Part shown: piece after piece, positions 62,868 to 64,000 of the stretch
Layout: each line of letters begins with the position of its first letter
Numbering within the stretch: position 1 is the first letter of the stretch
Assembly (NCBI RefSeq): GCF_900102965.1
Contig: NZ_FNGM01000002.1
Span: forward strand, 264,346 to 328,345
Direction of reading: 5' to 3'
Origin: Paenibacillus jilunlii
GTDB lineage: Bacteria; Bacillota; Bacilli; Paenibacillales; Paenibacillaceae
Length of the DNA: 64,000 nucleotides
Translations under genes and position numbers: made by a program
The notes under the pieces: generated by a model
What the model saw: only the letters and a program-made list of their open reading frames with translations
What the model was told of the DNA's origin: nothing
Database searches by the model: none

Positions 62868-62922
62868 AGTGTAGCCGGAGAACCGCAGATGCTAAATAAG
62901 GCCATCTATAATAAAAGTTCGA
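62868..62922 (-). promoter_or_regulatory. Conserved promoter module of the permease operon
   Basis: On the minus strand TTTAGC (62891-62896) and TACACT (62868-62873) are 17 bases apart, with the upstream element at 62897-62922. It matches the GH3-operon module almost base for base outside the spacer. The expected transcript starts about 40 bases before the LplB-type ATG. Confidence 0.75.
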
Positions 62923-63140
62923 TAATCTACAGAGTTTGAAGATCGCTCCATTCAGGACCAAACCGGCCTTCGTTACTTGAACAACGGCATTTCTGCTGTT
63001 ATTTCCGGACAAATCAGCCTTCAGCTCTTCAACTACGGCATTTCTCGCTAAACAAATTGAACTAAAAGTTTTTTATCCCTACCCCCGACTTTTATAGACA
63101 CATTATCCGCAACAGAAAAATCATAATTTTCTAAATGCAC
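62923..63140. other. Intergenic region with a stray CAACGGCA hairpin
   Basis: No gene is seen. CAACGGCATTTCTGCTGTT (from 62982) is a diverged copy of the hairpin unit found at 16111-16314, and a weaker CTACGGCATTTC follows near 63029, 48 to 50 bases later. Confidence 0.5.
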
Positions 63141-63143
63141 AAA

Positions 63144-63179
63144 AGAAGAGGCCTTCACCCGTGGATGTTGGCCCCTTCT
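63144..63179 (-). terminator. Terminator of the collagen-like gene
   Basis: AGAAGGGGCC and GGCCTCTTCT (minus strand, one G-T wobble) enclose a 16-base loop and are followed by TTTTG, about 35 bases after the collagen-like stop. Confidence 0.65.
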
Positions 63180-63214
63180 GGTTGTAATTTAAATATGTTT
63201 CTTCTTACAATGCA

Positions 63215-64000
<786 letters not shown>

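Overview
The window looks like a chromosomal stretch of a Paenibacillus-type Firmicute (Bacillales). The grounds are a GC content just over 50 %, strong AGGAGG-type ribosome binding sites with many GTG and TTG starts, LplB/LplC-type sugar permeases without their own ATPase, a membrane-bound AraC regulator with a large extracytoplasmic sensor, a MocR regulator, a BclA-like collagen-repeat protein, and CtsR-type heat-shock operators. The species is not determined. No rRNA, tRNA, CRISPR array, transposase or phage module was seen, and the gene content is ordinary chromosomal.

Layout. 1-2.5 kb: the 3' end of an SDR gene, an MBL-fold hydrolase and a repeat-bearing intergenic region. 2.0-8.0 kb: an oligopeptide ABC operon (substrate-binding protein, two permeases, two ATPases, then a small unknown gene behind a coupled leader ORF). 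8.3-11.4 kb: a two-domain glycosyltransferase and an MFS permease. 12.2-19.1 kb: an ankyrin protein and a heat-shock group (ClpB, a DnaJ/CbpA-type co-chaperone, Hsp20), with about 1 kb of 51-bp tandem repeats between clpB and the dnaJ-like gene. 19.3-23.2 kb: GNAT acetyltransferase, MocR regulator, WYL regulator and VOC protein. 23.3-30.5 kb: one minus-strand operon (LacI regulator, a complete ABC importer, a CehA/McbA-type protein split into two genes, and a GDPD-family protein) that looks like uptake and hydrolysis of a phosphate ester. 31.4-35.2 kb: an alpha/beta hydrolase and an ECF sigma/anti-sigma-like operon. 35.4-37.5 kb: the alkylation-repair operon adaA-ogt-alkA. 37.7-42.4 kb: a KdgT permease, an orphan TctC-type binding protein and the AraC sensor-regulator. 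42.5-47.2 kb: a SWIM/SNF2 gene pair. 48.2-49.9 kb: hflX behind an attenuator-like leader. 50.3-62.8 kb: two neighbouring polysaccharide-use operons (unknown alpha/alpha-type protein, GH105 and GH3; and LplB/LplC permeases, binding protein and a large secreted multidomain glycosidase). The right edge cuts through the collagen-like gene.

How the parts work together. The two polysaccharide operons each begin with the same conserved promoter module, so they are probably switched on together: the secreted enzyme cuts a polymer, the importer takes up oligosaccharides, and the cytoplasmic GH105, GH3 and unknown protein finish the job. Hsp20 carries perfect CtsR-type operators. hflX has a 12-residue leader peptide with an Arg-Ile-Arg motif followed by an intrinsic terminator, the arrangement expected of a drug-responsive ribosome-mediated attenuator.

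The points most worth a second look are the hflX leader, the twin conserved promoters, the split CehA/GDPD operon, the MocR protein that lacks its PLP lysine, the two 51-bp arrays between heat-shock genes, and a dispersed family of GTGGAAAAAGG hairpin repeats found in four intergenic regions.
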